From the NCBI RefSeq assembly GCF_030506255.1, contig NZ_CP113431.1, positions 3,111,001 through 3,175,000 on the forward strand: a stretch of 64,000 bases of DNA, in the 5' to 3' direction. Position 1 is the stretch's first letter, and every line of letters begins with the position of its first letter. A program made the position numbers and the translations under genes. The notes below the pieces were generated by a model. It saw nothing but the letters and a program-made list of their open reading frames with translations, had not been told where the DNA came from and did not search any database. Of this stretch, positions 27,218 through 35,753 are shown piece after piece. Source of the DNA: Nocardioides sp. Arc9.136. Its GTDB lineage: Bacteria; Actinomycetota; Actinomycetes; Propionibacteriales; Nocardioidaceae.

Positions 27218-27229
27218 GCCACCCCGCCG

Positions 27230-27235
27230 TAGGGT
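27230..27235 (+). promoter_or_regulatory. Leaderless -10 box TAGGGT for the FKBP gene
   Basis: TAGGGT ends 7 bases before ATG 27243, so initiation probably occurs at the start codon. Confidence 0.6.
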
Positions 27236-27242
27236 GAGCGGC

Positions 27243-27611
27243 ATGGACAAGCCCGAGATCGACTTCCCCGACTTCGAACCGCCCACCGACCTGCAGGTCA
27301 CCGACATCACCGTCGGCGACGGCCCGGAGGCCGCCGCCGGCAACACGGTGGAGGTCCACTACGTGGGCGTCGCCCACTCCACCGGCGAGGAGTTCGACGC
27401 GTCGTACAACCGCGGCGAGCCCCTGCGCTTCCGCCTCGGCATCGGCCAGGTCATCTCCGGGTGGGACACCGGCGTGCAGGGCATGAAGGTCGGCGGTCGC
27501 CGCAAGCTGGTCATCCCGCCGCACCTGGGGTACGGCGACCGCGGTGCAGGCGGCGCCATCAAGCCCGGTGAGACGCTGATCTTCGTCGTCGACCTGCTCG
27601 GCGTCAGCTGA
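27243..27611 (+). CDS. FKBP-type peptidyl-prolyl cis-trans isomerase
   Basis: This 122-residue single-domain FKBP has conserved pocket residues: VEVHYVGV, FDASYNRGEPLRFRLGIGQVISGWD, GMKVGGRRKLVIPPHLGYG and IFVVDLLGV. It lacks a signal peptide, so it is cytosolic and assists protein folding. It stands alone between the membrane protein and the convergent S4 gene. Confidence 0.96.
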   Translation: MDKPEIDFPDFEPPTDLQVTDITVGDGPEAAAGNTVEVHYVGVAHSTGEEFDASYNRGEPLRFRLGIGQVISGWDTGVQGMKVGGRRKLVIPPHLGYGDRGAGGAIKPGETLIFVVDLLGVS

Positions 27612-27626
27612 CCCGCAGCACCCGCT

Positions 27627-27920
27627 TCACCAGGGCAGGTCGTCCGCGGCGTCCTCGTCGGACACCCGGGCGGCCTGCCCCGCCAGCTCGACGACGTCAC
27701 CGACGCGCAGCTGGCGCCCCCGGCGCAGCTCCACCTCGCCGTTGACGCGCACCAGCCCGTCGGCGATGACCGGCTTGGCCTCCGCCCCGGTCTCGACGAG
27801 GTTCGCGAGCTTGAGGAACTGCCCGAGCCGGATCATCTCGTCGCGGATCGCGACGTCCACCGGCTGGGGCGTCGGGTCCGGCTCCGGGTCCGGCTGGCTC
27901 TTCTTCCACGGCAGGCGCAT
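27627..27920 (-). CDS. S4-domain RNA-binding protein
   Basis: In this 97-residue protein residues about 30-80 form an S4 RNA-binding module (MIRLGQFLKLANLVETGAEAKPVI then RVNGEVELRRGRQLRVGDVV), as in HslR/YbcJ-type proteins that bind structured RNA or ribosomes. It begins MRLPWKKSQ with a Pro-rich linker. Its ATG overlaps the stop of the DUF445 gene by one base, so the two are co-translated. Confidence 0.9.
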   Translation of the reverse strand: MRLPWKKSQPDPEPDPTPQPVDVAIRDEMIRLGQFLKLANLVETGAEAKPVIADGLVRVNGEVELRRGRQLRVGDVVELAGQAARVSDEDAADDLPW

Positions 27921-29185
27921 CAGTGGATGATGACCGAGATCGCGTGGATGAGCACACCGACGAGCCCGCCGACGATCGTGCCGTTGATCCGGATGAACTG
28001 CAGGTCCCGGCCGACGTGCAGCTCGATGCGTCGCGCGGCCTCCTTGCCGTCCCACCGCTCGATGGTGCTGGTGATGACGGTCGTCAGCTCCGCGCCGTAC
28101 CGACCGACGGCGAAGACGGCGGCGTCGGCGGCGAGCCCGTCGAGCCGCGCGCGCAGCTCCTCCTCGGCCAGCAGCCGGTCGGCGAAGGCGGCCGCCTCGG
28201 TCAGCAGCCGCTGACGGACCGCGCCCTCGGGGTCGCGCAGGGAGCCGGTGAGCCCGCGGCGCAGCGCGTTCCACAGGGAGACGCTCGAGGCCAGCACCTG
28301 CGGGTGGTCCAGCAGCCGCTCCTTGAGCCGCTCGGTGCGCTCCTGGGTGCTGGGGTCCTCGAGCAGGTCGTGCGCGAGCTGCTCGAGCATCGAGTCCAGG
28401 GCGCGTCGGGCGTGGTGGCGGGGGTCGTCGCGGATGTCGGCCACCCAGCGCACCAGCTCGAGGTGGACGCGCGCGCTGACCCGGTCGTTGACGCTCGGCG
28501 GCGACCACCACGGCGCCCGCTCGCCGAGGATCTCGGTGACCGTGTCGGGGTTGTCGACGAGCCAGTCGTGCAGCTCGGTGAGGGCCAGGTCGACCAGCCC
28601 GTGGTGCAGGTCGTCGCGCAGCGTCTCGCTCAGCAGCCCACCGAGCAGCGGCGAGATCGGCTCCTCGCGGAACCGCGGCACGAGCGCCTCGCGGATCAGC
28701 CCCTCGACGTGGTCGTCGCGGACCTTGCCCAGCGCGATCACCGCGACGTCGGCCACCTCGTCGACCACCCGCTGGGCGTGCGCCGGCTCGGCCAGCCAGC
28801 GACCCACCCGCAGCGAGATCGTCGCGGCGGTCACCCGGTCGCGGATGATGTCCTCCTGCAGGAAGTTCTCGCCGACGAACTCCTCCAGGCCCCGGCCGAG
28901 CTCGTCCTTGCGCTTGGGGATCAGGGCCGTGTGCGGCACCGGCAGCCCCAACGGGTGCCGGAACAGCGCGGTCACCGCGAACCAGTCGGCAATGGCACCC
29001 ACCATCGAGGCCTCCGCGCCGGCGTTGACGAAGCCGAGCACCCCGTCCTGGCCGAGGGTGGCGGCGTACACCGCGGCGGCGAGCAGGAGCAGCCCGACCG
29101 CGATCGCCCGCATCTGGCGCAGGCCCTTGCGTCGCAGGGCGTCGGCCTCGGGGTCGGCGGTGATCATCGGCATCGTCGTGGTCAT
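27920..29185 (-). CDS. DUF445 family membrane protein
   Basis: The 421-residue protein has an N-terminal membrane helix (MRAIAVGLLLLAAAVYAATLG), a conserved EASMVGAIADWFAVTALFRHPLGLPVPHTALIP block (split around residues 55-90), a long helical and coiled middle and a C-terminal hydrophobic GTIVGGLVGVLIHAISVII. This matches the DUF445/YheB-like layout. Function is unknown. I chose ATG 29185 because AAGGA lies about 9 bases upstream; two earlier in-frame starts exist. Confidence 0.88.
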   Translation of the reverse strand: MTTTMPMITADPEADALRRKGLRQMRAIAVGLLLLAAAVYAATLGQDGVLGFVNAGAEASMVGAIADWFAVTALFRHPLGLPVPHTALIPKRKDELGRGLEEFVGENFLQEDIIRDRVTAATISLRVGRWLAEPAHAQRVVDEVADVAVIALGKVRDDHVEGLIREALVPRFREEPISPLLGGLLSETLRDDLHHGLVDLALTELHDWLVDNPDTVTEILGERAPWWSPPSVNDRVSARVHLELVRWVADIRDDPRHHARRALDSMLEQLAHDLLEDPSTQERTERLKERLLDHPQVLASSVSLWNALRRGLTGSLRDPEGAVRQRLLTEAAAFADRLLAEEELRARLDGLAADAAVFAVGRYGAELTTVITSTIERWDGKEAARRIELHVGRDLQFIRINGTIVGGLVGVLIHAISVIIH

Positions 29186-29229
29186 CACCGCCATCCTTGC
29201 CCACGGACCCACGTGCCAGAATCACCCGC

Positions 29230-29628
29230 ATGTCTCGCACGGTGATCACCTTCGGCACGTTCGACGTCTTCCACGTCGGCCACCTCCGGGTGATCGAGCG
29301 GGCGGCGGCCCTCGGCGACCGGCTGGTCGTCGGCGTCTCGGCCGATGCGCTGAACCTGCGCAAGAAGGGCCGTGAGCCCGTCTTCAGCCAGGCCGAGCGG
29401 CTCGCGATCGTCGCGGCGCTCAAGCCGGTGGACGCGGTCTTCGTCGAGGAGAGCCTCGAGCTGAAGCGCGACTACATCCTCGAGCACGGAGCGGACGTCC
29501 TCGTCATGGGCGACGACTGGGCCGGGCGCTTCGACGAGCTCAACGACGTGTGCGAGGTCGTCTACCTCCCGCGCACGCCCGCCATCTCGACGACCGCGCT
29601 GATCGAGAAGATCTCCGCCACCTCCTGA
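29230..29628 (+). CDS. Cytidylyltransferase family (glycerol-3-phosphate cytidylyltransferase-like)
   Basis: The 132-residue nucleotidyltransferase has FGTFDVFHVGHLRVIERA with the HxGH motif (about 15-18), KPVDAVFVEES and a late RTPAISTTALI (the ST-TT signature). Size and sequence fit TagD-like CTP:glycerol-3-phosphate cytidylyltransferases that make CDP-glycerol. Related enzymes use other sugar phosphates. CAGAAT lies 7 bases before ATG 29230. It is divergent from DUF445. Confidence 0.9.
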   Translation: MSRTVITFGTFDVFHVGHLRVIERAAALGDRLVVGVSADALNLRKKGREPVFSQAERLAIVAALKPVDAVFVEESLELKRDYILEHGADVLVMGDDWAGRFDELNDVCEVVYLPRTPAISTTALIEKISATS

Positions 29629-29714
29629 CCCGCTCGACGCCCCGGTTTCGTCCCAGGACCCACGGGCAGGCTTGCTCCACCGCCCCCTCACCCCGGAGAA
29701 GAGGAACCCCTCAC

Positions 29715-31286
29715 ATGCGTCGTACCCTCGCGGCCGCCCTGGTCGCCCTGAGCACCGGTCTCGCGGTGCTCCCCGCCACGGCGACGTCCGCGGCCACCAC
29801 CGACCCGGGCGCTCCCGTCGTCGACACCGTGACCCCGGTCGACGACGGGACCGTGACCGCGGCGACCGCCCGCCGCACCCTGGCGCAGGCGAGCGACGTC
29901 CTGGCCGGCGGCGGCGCCGAGGCGGTGACCGACGCGCCGGACACCACCCTGCTGATGCGCGACCTGTTCGAGGCGGTGCCCGCCCTCGGCGGCACCGAGC
30001 GCGAGCGGGCCGAGGCCCTCCTCGCCCGGCCCACCAACGGCAGCCGCGACCCTTACGGCGACGGCTACACCGTCGGCTCCCGGAAGAAGTGCTCGAGCCA
30101 CTTCTGCCTGCACTACGTCACCAGCACCGCCGACGCCCCGCCGTCGAAGGCGTGGGTGAAGAAGAACCTCAAGGTGCTCGACAAGGTCTGGCGCACCGAG
30201 GTCGGCAAGATGGGCTTCCGCCCGCCGGTCAAGGACGGCAACCACGGCGGCAACGGCAAGTTCGACGTCTACCTCAAGGAGCTGGGCGCCAAGCGGCTCT
30301 ACGGCTACTGCGCCCCGGAGTACCGCAAGAAGGGCACCAAGTGGGTGGCCTCCGGCTACTGCGTGCTCGACAACGACTTCGCGCAGGCCCAGTACGGCGC
30401 GCCCCCGGCCAAGAGCCTGAAGGTGACGGCCGCGCACGAGTTCTTCCACGCGGTCCAGTTCGCCTACGACTACCACGAGGACCCGTGGCTCCTGGAGTCC
30501 ACCGCCACGTGGATGGAGGAGCGGGTCGCCGACGACATCAACGACAACCGCCAGTACCTCTCCGCCAGCCAGGTCGCCGACCCGAGCAGCTCGCTGGACG
30601 TCTTCCAGCCCTCCGGCTTCGCGCAGTACGGCAACTGGACGTTCTGGGAGTACCTCAGCCGCCGCTTCGGCAACGGCATCGTGAAGTCGGTGTGGAACAA
30701 GGCCGGTGCGTTCAAGGGCGCCCCGAACATGTACTCCGCCAAGGCGCTGAAGAAGGCCGTCGGCGGCAAGGGCGGCGGGTTCGCCTCGGTCTTCGCGGCG
30801 TACGCCGCCTCCAACACCGTGCCGGCCAGGTACTACCCCGAGGGCTCGGCGTGGCCGAAGTCCCCGATGAGCAAGAAGATCCGGCTCACCAAGGGTGACC
30901 GCAAGGGCTCGGCGTCGGTGCGGATCAACCACCTCGCCTCGCGCAGCATCGCGGTCAAGCCCGGCTCGGACCTCCGCGGGAAGAAGTGGCGGCTGCGGGT
31001 CGTCGTCAACGCCCCGAACCGCTCCTCCAGCCCGGCCGTGCACGTGCTGGTGCGCAACAAGAAGGGGGCCTGGTCGCGCAAGACCATCGCCCTGAGCGCG
31101 AAGGGCCACGGCAAGAAGGTCCTGAGCTTCAACGGCGCGAAGGTCGCCGGCGTGACGATCACCCTGGCCAACGCCTCCACCCGCTACCGGTGCTCGCGCG
31201 GCACGAACCTGTCGTGCCGCGGCAAGGCCGTGGACCAGAAGAAGTCCTTCAAGGTCAAGGTCAAGGCGGTCAAGCGCAAGCGCTGA
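29715..31286 (+). CDS. Secreted metalloprotease, MXAN_6640 family
   Basis: This 523-residue exported protein has a signal peptide (residues 1-27, ending ATSA). The zinc motif AAHEFFHAVQF (about 242-248, HExxH) is followed by the Glu-containing LLESTATWMEERVADD about 20 residues later. Lys-rich C-terminal segments (SKKIRLTKGDRKGS, VKVKAVKRKR) may bind the anionic envelope. Family proteins are putative extracellular proteases. A GGAGAAGAGG ribosome site precedes ATG 29715, and a strong hairpin follows the gene. Confidence 0.9.
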   Translation: MRRTLAAALVALSTGLAVLPATATSAATTDPGAPVVDTVTPVDDGTVTAATARRTLAQASDVLAGGGAEAVTDAPDTTLLMRDLFEAVPALGGTERERAEALLARPTNGSRDPYGDGYTVGSRKKCSSHFCLHYVTSTADAPPSKAWVKKNLKVLDKVWRTEVGKMGFRPPVKDGNHGGNGKFDVYLKELGAKRLYGYCAPEYRKKGTKWVASGYCVLDNDFAQAQYGAPPAKSLKVTAAHEFFHAVQFAYDYHEDPWLLESTATWMEERVADDINDNRQYLSASQVADPSSSLDVFQPSGFAQYGNWTFWEYLSRRFGNGIVKSVWNKAGAFKGAPNMYSAKALKKAVGGKGGGFASVFAAYAASNTVPARYYPEGSAWPKSPMSKKIRLTKGDRKGSASVRINHLASRSIAVKPGSDLRGKKWRLRVVVNAPNRSSSPAVHVLVRNKKGAWSRKTIALSAKGHGKKVLSFNGAKVAGVTITLANASTRYRCSRGTNLSCRGKAVDQKKSFKVKVKAVKRKR

Positions 31287-31313
31287 CCCCTTGCACGGCC
31301 CTCACCGGCCTCA

Positions 31314-31356
31314 CCGGCCCGGCACCGACGCCCTCGTGGCGTGGGTGCCGGGCCGG
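31314..31356. terminator. Strong hairpin between convergent genes
   Basis: A 13-bp perfect stem (left arm CCGGCCCGGCACC at 31314-31326, right arm 31344-31356) plus an inner ACGCC/GGCGT stem ends the metalloprotease gene. It also faces the end of the convergent Gly/Pro-rich gene. It is followed by two copies of CGGGGTGGG-type sequence without function that I can name. Confidence 0.8.
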
Positions 31357-31419
31357 CGGCGTCCCGGGGTGGGCCGGCGTCCCGGGGTGGGGCTGCGGCC
31401 GGCTCGGGTGGGGCGGTGG

Positions 31420-32070
31420 CTAGTGACGACCGCCGAGCAGGGCGCTGCCCAGCAGGCCGTCCACCGTGTCGGTGAGGCCGTCGGTGGTCCCCTGCACGGT
31501 GCCGGTGACCGGGGCGAGCCCGCCGCCGGTCAGGCCGTCGACGGCGGTGACGACACCTGCCACGACGGGGTCCACGAGGGCGGAGACCGGGCCGCGGACC
31601 GGTCCCTGCGGGCCGGGGCCGGTGGGGCCCGGCCCGCTCGGCGGGGTGCCGGGCGGGTCCGAGGGGCCGGTGCCGCCGGTGCCGCCGGTGCCGCCGGTCG
31701 GGGCGGACGGTCCACCGGTCGGGGAGGTGCCGTCCTCGGCGGAGGTCCCGGCTCCGGGGCCGGCGACCGGTACGACGCCGCCGGTCGCGGCGAGGCCGCC
31801 CGCTGCGGGGCCGCCGGTGGCGGTCGGTCCCGCGGTCCCCGCGGTCGGCGCCGGGTCGGCGCGCACGAGCACCCGCGCGCCGGCGACCTGCTGGGCGTCC
31901 GGGGCACCGGCCGACGGCGGCTGCGCGACCGGCAGGCCCGGGAGGTCGGCGTCGGTGACCACGAGCGTCGTCACCGTCATCGCGACGAAGGCCAGGGCGC
32001 CGATCCCGACGGCGCCGTACCCCAGCCGCAGGTCGCGCTGGGTCCTGCTCAGCGGCGCGCTGAAGCCCAC
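31420..32070 (-). CDS. Membrane-anchored Gly/Pro/Thr-rich protein
   Basis: The 216-residue protein has an N-terminal helix (about 17-37, GYGAVGIGALAFVAMTVTTLVV), then an extracytoplasmic, low-complexity region rich in Gly, Pro, Thr and Ala with TGGTGGTGG runs, ending in a Val/Gly-Leu tail. No enzyme domain is seen. The GTG at 32070 is chosen because AGGAGG stands 5 bases before it; an upstream TTG extends the frame to 32118. It is probably a cell-surface protein. Confidence 0.65.
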   Translation of the reverse strand: MGFSAPLSRTQRDLRLGYGAVGIGALAFVAMTVTTLVVTDADLPGLPVAQPPSAGAPDAQQVAGARVLVRADPAPTAGTAGPTATGGPAAGGLAATGGVVPVAGPGAGTSAEDGTSPTGGPSAPTGGTGGTGGTGPSDPPGTPPSGPGPTGPGPQGPVRGPVSALVDPVVAGVVTAVDGLTGGGLAPVTGTVQGTTDGLTDTVDGLLGSALLGGRH

Positions 32071-32200
32071 CGGTCCTCCTGGTCGTCGTGCGTCTCCCCC
32101 GTTGCCCGAAGCCGACAACGACCGAGCCCGACCACGGTAACGGCCGGAGCCCGAGCCGCGCAGCCGTATGGACCGGGGCGGCCGGGGCTACCCGGCGACC

Positions 32201-32629
32201 ATGACCACCGACCCGACCGACCCGACCGGGACCGGCCTGACCGCCGTCCTCCGCAGCCACCCCGGCGAGCACGACGTGGACCTCACCGTGCTCACCGACG
32301 CCGTCGAGGCGCTCACCGAGTGCGCCGCGGCCTGCCGGGCGTGCGCCGACGCCTGCCTCGACGAGGAGATGGTCGCCGAGCTCGTCGCGTGCATCCGGAC
32401 CGACCTGACCTGTGCCGACGTGTGCGCGACGACCGCCGCGGTGCTGGTCCGCCGCCCGACCGACCCCTCGCTCGTCCGGTCGCTGGTGGAGGCGTGCGCC
32501 GCCGCCTGCGGCGCGTGCGCCACCGAGTGCGAGCGGCACGCCGGCATGCACGAGCACTGCCGGGCCTGCGCCGAGACCTGCCGCCGGTGCGAGCGGGCCT
32601 GCCGCGACCTGCTCGCGGCGCTGGGCTGA
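32201..32629 (+). CDS. Four-helix-bundle copper-binding protein (Csp-like)
   Basis: This 142-residue protein contains 16 cysteines placed along predicted helices (CAAACRACADAC, CIRTDLTCADVC, CAAACGACATEC, CRACAETCRRCERAC). The pattern fits the cytosolic copper-storage protein / DUF326 family, whose cysteine-lined four-helix bundle holds many Cu(I) ions. ATG 32201 was chosen over 32168 because the extra residues are outside the family. No other copper gene is adjacent. Confidence 0.9.
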   Translation: MTTDPTDPTGTGLTAVLRSHPGEHDVDLTVLTDAVEALTECAAACRACADACLDEEMVAELVACIRTDLTCADVCATTAAVLVRRPTDPSLVRSLVEACAAACGACATECERHAGMHEHCRACAETCRRCERACRDLLAALG

Positions 32630-32639
32630 CGCTGCTGGG

Positions 32640-33029
32640 CTACGTCTCGTCGACGAAGCGCACCGGCCCGGTGCCGGGCCGGTGCACCTCGAGGTTCAGC
32701 GTGGCGTCCTCCCGGATCACGCGACGGACGTCCTCGCGGTCGGGCCGGGCGTCGTCTGGGCGCGCGACGTGGATGACCTGCCGGCCGTCGACCTCCTCGT
32801 CGGGCGCCAGCGCCGCGTCGTACCCCTGGCGGGTGAGGGCGGCCACCACCGCCGCCGGGTCCTGGCCGAGCGGGACCGCGTAGCCGAGCCGGGCGGCCGG
32901 CATCTCCTCGGGCACCCGCGTCCCGCCGGCGCGGCGACCGCCGAGCGCGACGACACCGCTGGTGCTGAGGAAGTACAGCACCACCAGGGCGATGACGAGG
33001 AAGATCAGGAGGGGGATCGCGCCACCCAT
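32640..33029 (-). CDS. Single-pass membrane protein with soluble C-terminal domain
   Basis: In this 129-residue protein residues 5-26 form one membrane helix (IPLLIFLVIALVVLYFLSTSG). The rest is a soluble domain with AARLGYAVPLGQDPAAVVAALTRQGYDAAL and an acidic tail. No family is recognised. A GGAGGT ribosome site 7 bases before ATG 33029 supports the start. It converges on the copper-storage gene. Confidence 0.75.
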   Translation of the reverse strand: MGGAIPLLIFLVIALVVLYFLSTSGVVALGGRRAGGTRVPEEMPAARLGYAVPLGQDPAAVVAALTRQGYDAALAPDEEVDGRQVIHVARPDDARPDREDVRRVIREDATLNLEVHRPGTGPVRFVDET

Positions 33030-33095
33030 GGGCACCTCCGGTTCCGGGGCGCACGACGCGCACGCCGCGGTCCCGGTCCCCCGGGGCCGCGCCGT

Positions 33096-33935
33096 CTAGA
33101 CCTGCGGGCCGGCGGAGCGGCGCGCGCGCTCCTCGTACGCCGCCCGGGCCGCCGGGTCGGCCTCGGCCAGCACCGAGTCGGCGTGGGTCATCCTCGCCAT
33201 CGCGTCCTGCACCTTGCGCGGGAGCATCGAGGTCACCTTGACCAGGCCCTGGGACCAGCGCGGCACCCACATCTCGGCCTTGGGCGAGCGCACGGCCTGC
33301 TCGATCACCTTCGCGACGTCGTCGGCCGTCACCGGCTTCACGCCCCTGGCCGCCGGGACGCCGGCGGCCAGCTCGGTCTGCACGACGGTCGGCAGGACGA
33401 CGGTGACGTCGATGCCGTGCGGGCGCAGCTCGGAGCGGGTGGCCTCGCTGAAGCCGACGGTGGCGAACTTCGAGGCGGAGTACGTCGCCCCGTCGGCCAC
33501 CGCAAGCCGGCCGACCGCCGAGGCGACGTTGACGATGTGGCCGGTCCCCCGCTCGACCATGCCGGGGGCGACCGCCTTGGTCCCGTTGATGACCCCGTGC
33601 AGGTTGACGTCGACGATCGCCCTGGCCACGGCGTCCGGCTCCTTGAGCACCGACCCGAGCGGCATGATCCCCGCGTTGTTGACCAGCACGTCGAAGGGCC
33701 CGAGCGCGGCGACCGCGTCGAGGAACTCCCGCCACGACGCCGGGTCGGTCACGTCGAGCGCCGCGGCTGTGACGCGGTCGCCGTACGGCGCAGCGACGGA
33801 CGTGGCGAGGTCGACGTCGCGGTCACCGATGGCGACCTTGGCGCCCTGGCGGGCGAAGCGCTCGACGGTCGCCCGCCCGATGCCGCGGGCACCGCCGGTG
33901 ACGATGACGGACAGGCCGGAGATCTCACGGGGCAT
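33096..33935 (-). CDS. SDR oxidoreductase of the CYP136 module (Rv3057c-like)
   Basis: This 279-residue SDR has TGGARGIG (about 13-20), LVNNAGIMPLG (about 88), Ser in VNVASAVG (about 138) and YSASK (about 152). A C-terminal extension of about 50 residues ends ARRSAGPQV. In M. tuberculosis the homologous SDR (Rv3057c) adjoins a TetR gene and cyp136; the same three occur here around 33-38 kb. A perfect TGACAGG-N4-CCTGTCA operator lies about 20 bp upstream of the ATG. Confidence 0.88.
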   Translation of the reverse strand: MPREISGLSVIVTGGARGIGRATVERFARQGAKVAIGDRDVDLATSVAAPYGDRVTAAALDVTDPASWREFLDAVAALGPFDVLVNNAGIMPLGSVLKEPDAVARAIVDVNLHGVINGTKAVAPGMVERGTGHIVNVASAVGRLAVADGATYSASKFATVGFSEATRSELRPHGIDVTVVLPTVVQTELAAGVPAARGVKPVTADDVAKVIEQAVRSPKAEMWVPRWSQGLVKVTSMLPRKVQDAMARMTHADSVLAEADPAARAAYEERARRSAGPQV

Positions 33936-33954
33936 GACGGGGATCCTCTCGATT

Positions 33955-33974
33955 CTGACAGGGCTTCCTGTCAG
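33955..33974. promoter_or_regulatory. Operator of the CYP136 module, copy 1
   Basis: A perfect 20-bp inverted repeat, arms CTGACAGG / CCTGTCAG around GCTT, lies 19 bp before the SDR start codon. The same core GACAGG-N4-CCTGTC recurs at 37225-37240, between the P450 and tetR genes. This points to the TetR protein at 37265 as the binder. Confidence 0.75.
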
Positions 33975-34027
33975 TCTGGGCAGTGGCGGTGGGTGTGTCA
34001 ACGGTGGAGGTGGTCGCGGGGCACCCG

Positions 34028-34109
34028 GATCGTTCAATTGAACGGCTGTGGTGGCGCCCGGCGCGGGACGGCGGCACCAGGCCCACACGAATGGCGCAAT
34101 TGAACGATC
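34028..34109. repeat. 82-bp intergenic element with 13-bp terminal inverted repeats
   Basis: Ends GATCGTTCAATTG (34028-34040) and its exact complement (34097-34109) enclose a GC-rich middle. The left end also contains the 14-bp palindrome CGTTCAATTGAACG. Both ends read CAATTGAACG followed 2-3 bases later by GTGGTGG, a direct repeat of about 24 bp. No coding potential is seen. It is similar in size and layout to 44358-44437. Confidence 0.75.
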
Positions 34110-34130
34110 GTGGTGGTGCGAGCGCAGGCC

Positions 34131-35753
34131 TCAGCGCGCGCGCAGCCGACGGAGCACGCGCAGCTGGGCGTTGCCGAGCCGGACGAAGCGTTCCAGGGGC
34201 ATGCCCGGGGGCGGGCCGACCGGGCCGATCCGGGACAGGGCGATGGTCTGGGTCTCGGTGAAGCGCTGGATGCCCTGGACGCCGTGGCGGCGGCCGAGGC
34301 CGCTGTCGCCCATGCCGCCCATCCCGGCCTCGACGGACCCGGCGGCGAGCGCGGCACCGTCGTTGATGCCGACCGAGCCGGCGCGGATGCGCCGGGCCAG
34401 CCGCTCGGCGGTGGCGGTGTCGCGGCTGAAGATGCCGGCCGACAGGCCGTAGGTGCCCTGGTTGGCCAGGGCGACCGCCTCGTCGTCGCTGCCGACCCGG
34501 TGCAGGGCGACGACCGGTCCGAAGGTCTCACCGAGGCAGACGTCCATGTCGTCGGTGACGCCCTCCAGGACGGTCGGCTCGTAGACGTAGGGGCCCAGGT
34601 CCGGCCGGGCGCGGCCACCGCAGAGCACGGTCGCGCCCTTCGCGACGGCGTCCTCGACGTGCGCGGCCACCGTGGCGAGCTGGGCCGCGCTGGCCAGGGA
34701 GCCCACCTGGCAGGAGAAGTCGAACGCCTGGCCGACGGCGAGCGCGCGCGTGGCGGCGACGAGCCGGTCGCGGAACGCGGCGTACACCCCCTCGTGGACG
34801 ATGACGCGCTCGACGTGGATGCACATCTGGCCGGTGTTGGTGAAGACCGCGTCGACGGCTCCGGCGGCGGCCTTGTCGAGGTCGGCGTCGGCACGGACGA
34901 GAAGCGGGTTCTTGCCACCGAGCTCCAGCGACGCGCCGACCAGGCGGCGGGCCGCGGCCTCGCTGACGACCCGCCCGGTGGCGGTGGAGCCGGTGAAGCA
35001 GACGTAGTCGGCGGCCCCGACCAGCGCGGTCCCGACCTCGGCGCCGGGACCGGCGACGACGTCCCACACGTGGGCCGGCAGCCCGGCCTCGGCCATGAGC
35101 GCGCGGGTCCACAGCAGGGTCAGCGGCGTCTGCGGGTCGGCCTTGCTGACCACGGTGCAGCCGGCGAGCAGGGCGGGGACGGCGTCGCCGACGCCGAGGT
35201 AGAGCGGGTAGTTCCACGGCGAGACGACGCCGACGACCCCGCGGGGCACGCGCACCTCGCGGACCTTGGTGAGCAGCGGCAGCGCGCCGCGCACCGGGCG
35301 GTCGGCGAGGTACGCCGCGGCCCGCTTGGCGTAGTGCCGGGTCAGGTTGGCGACCTGGAGGACCTCCATCCACGCGTGGTAGCGGGCCTTGCCCATCTCC
35401 CACTGCACGAGGTCGAGGACCTCGTCCTGCCGCTCGAGCAGCAGGTCGTGGAAGCGCATCAGCACCTCGGCCCGGGCCGCCACGGTCAGGCCGGCCCAGC
35501 CCGGCTGCGCCGCGCGCGAGCGGACGACGGTCGCGGCCACGTCGTCGGCGGTGCACGCGGGGACCGGCGCGGTGGGCTGTGCGTCGTACGGCGCGGTCGC
35601 GGTGAGCGTGCCGTCGCCGCCGGAGACGGGGACCGAGACCCACCGGTTCCACGACGCGAGCCTGGCCCCGGTGACCCAGGCGGGCCGGACCGAGGCACCC
35701 GCGCCGGGGGCGCCGCCACCCGGGCCGGCGGTGGGCTCGAGCGTGGCGGTCAT
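34131..35753 (-). CDS. Aldehyde dehydrogenase (succinate-semialdehyde-type)
   Basis: This 540-residue ALDH has a cofactor region with SPWNYPLYLGVGDAVPALLAGCTVV (about 175-200), FTGSTATGRVV, catalytic Glu in LELGGKNP and catalytic Cys in NTGQMCIHVERV (about 322). It resembles NADP-dependent succinic-semialdehyde dehydrogenases. Its ATG overlaps the P450 stop (ATGA), so it probably oxidises an aldehyde produced by that P450. The N-terminal 30 residues are Gly/Pro/Ala-rich. Confidence 0.9.
   Translation of the reverse strand: MTATLEPTAGPGGGAPGAGASVRPAWVTGARLASWNRWVSVPVSGGDGTLTATAPYDAQPTAPVPACTADDVAATVVRSRAAQPGWAGLTVAARAEVLMRFHDLLLERQDEVLDLVQWEMGKARYHAWMEVLQVANLTRHYAKRAAAYLADRPVRGALPLLTKVREVRVPRGVVGVVSPWNYPLYLGVGDAVPALLAGCTVVSKADPQTPLTLLWTRALMAEAGLPAHVWDVVAGPGAEVGTALVGAADYVCFTGSTATGRVVSEAAARRLVGASLELGGKNPLLVRADADLDKAAAGAVDAVFTNTGQMCIHVERVIVHEGVYAAFRDRLVAATRALAVGQAFDFSCQVGSLASAAQLATVAAHVEDAVAKGATVLCGGRARPDLGPYVYEPTVLEGVTDDMDVCLGETFGPVVALHRVGSDDEAVALANQGTYGLSAGIFSRDTATAERLARRIRAGSVGINDGAALAAGSVEAGMGGMGDSGLGRRHGVQGIQRFTETQTIALSRIGPVGPPPGMPLERFVRLGNAQLRVLRRLRAR

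Noticed and set aside
31384-31420. Tandem GGCGTCCCGGGGTGGG-like repeats after the metalloprotease
   Set aside because: Only two imperfect copies, explained by GC-rich low complexity next to the terminator; no feature can be supported.
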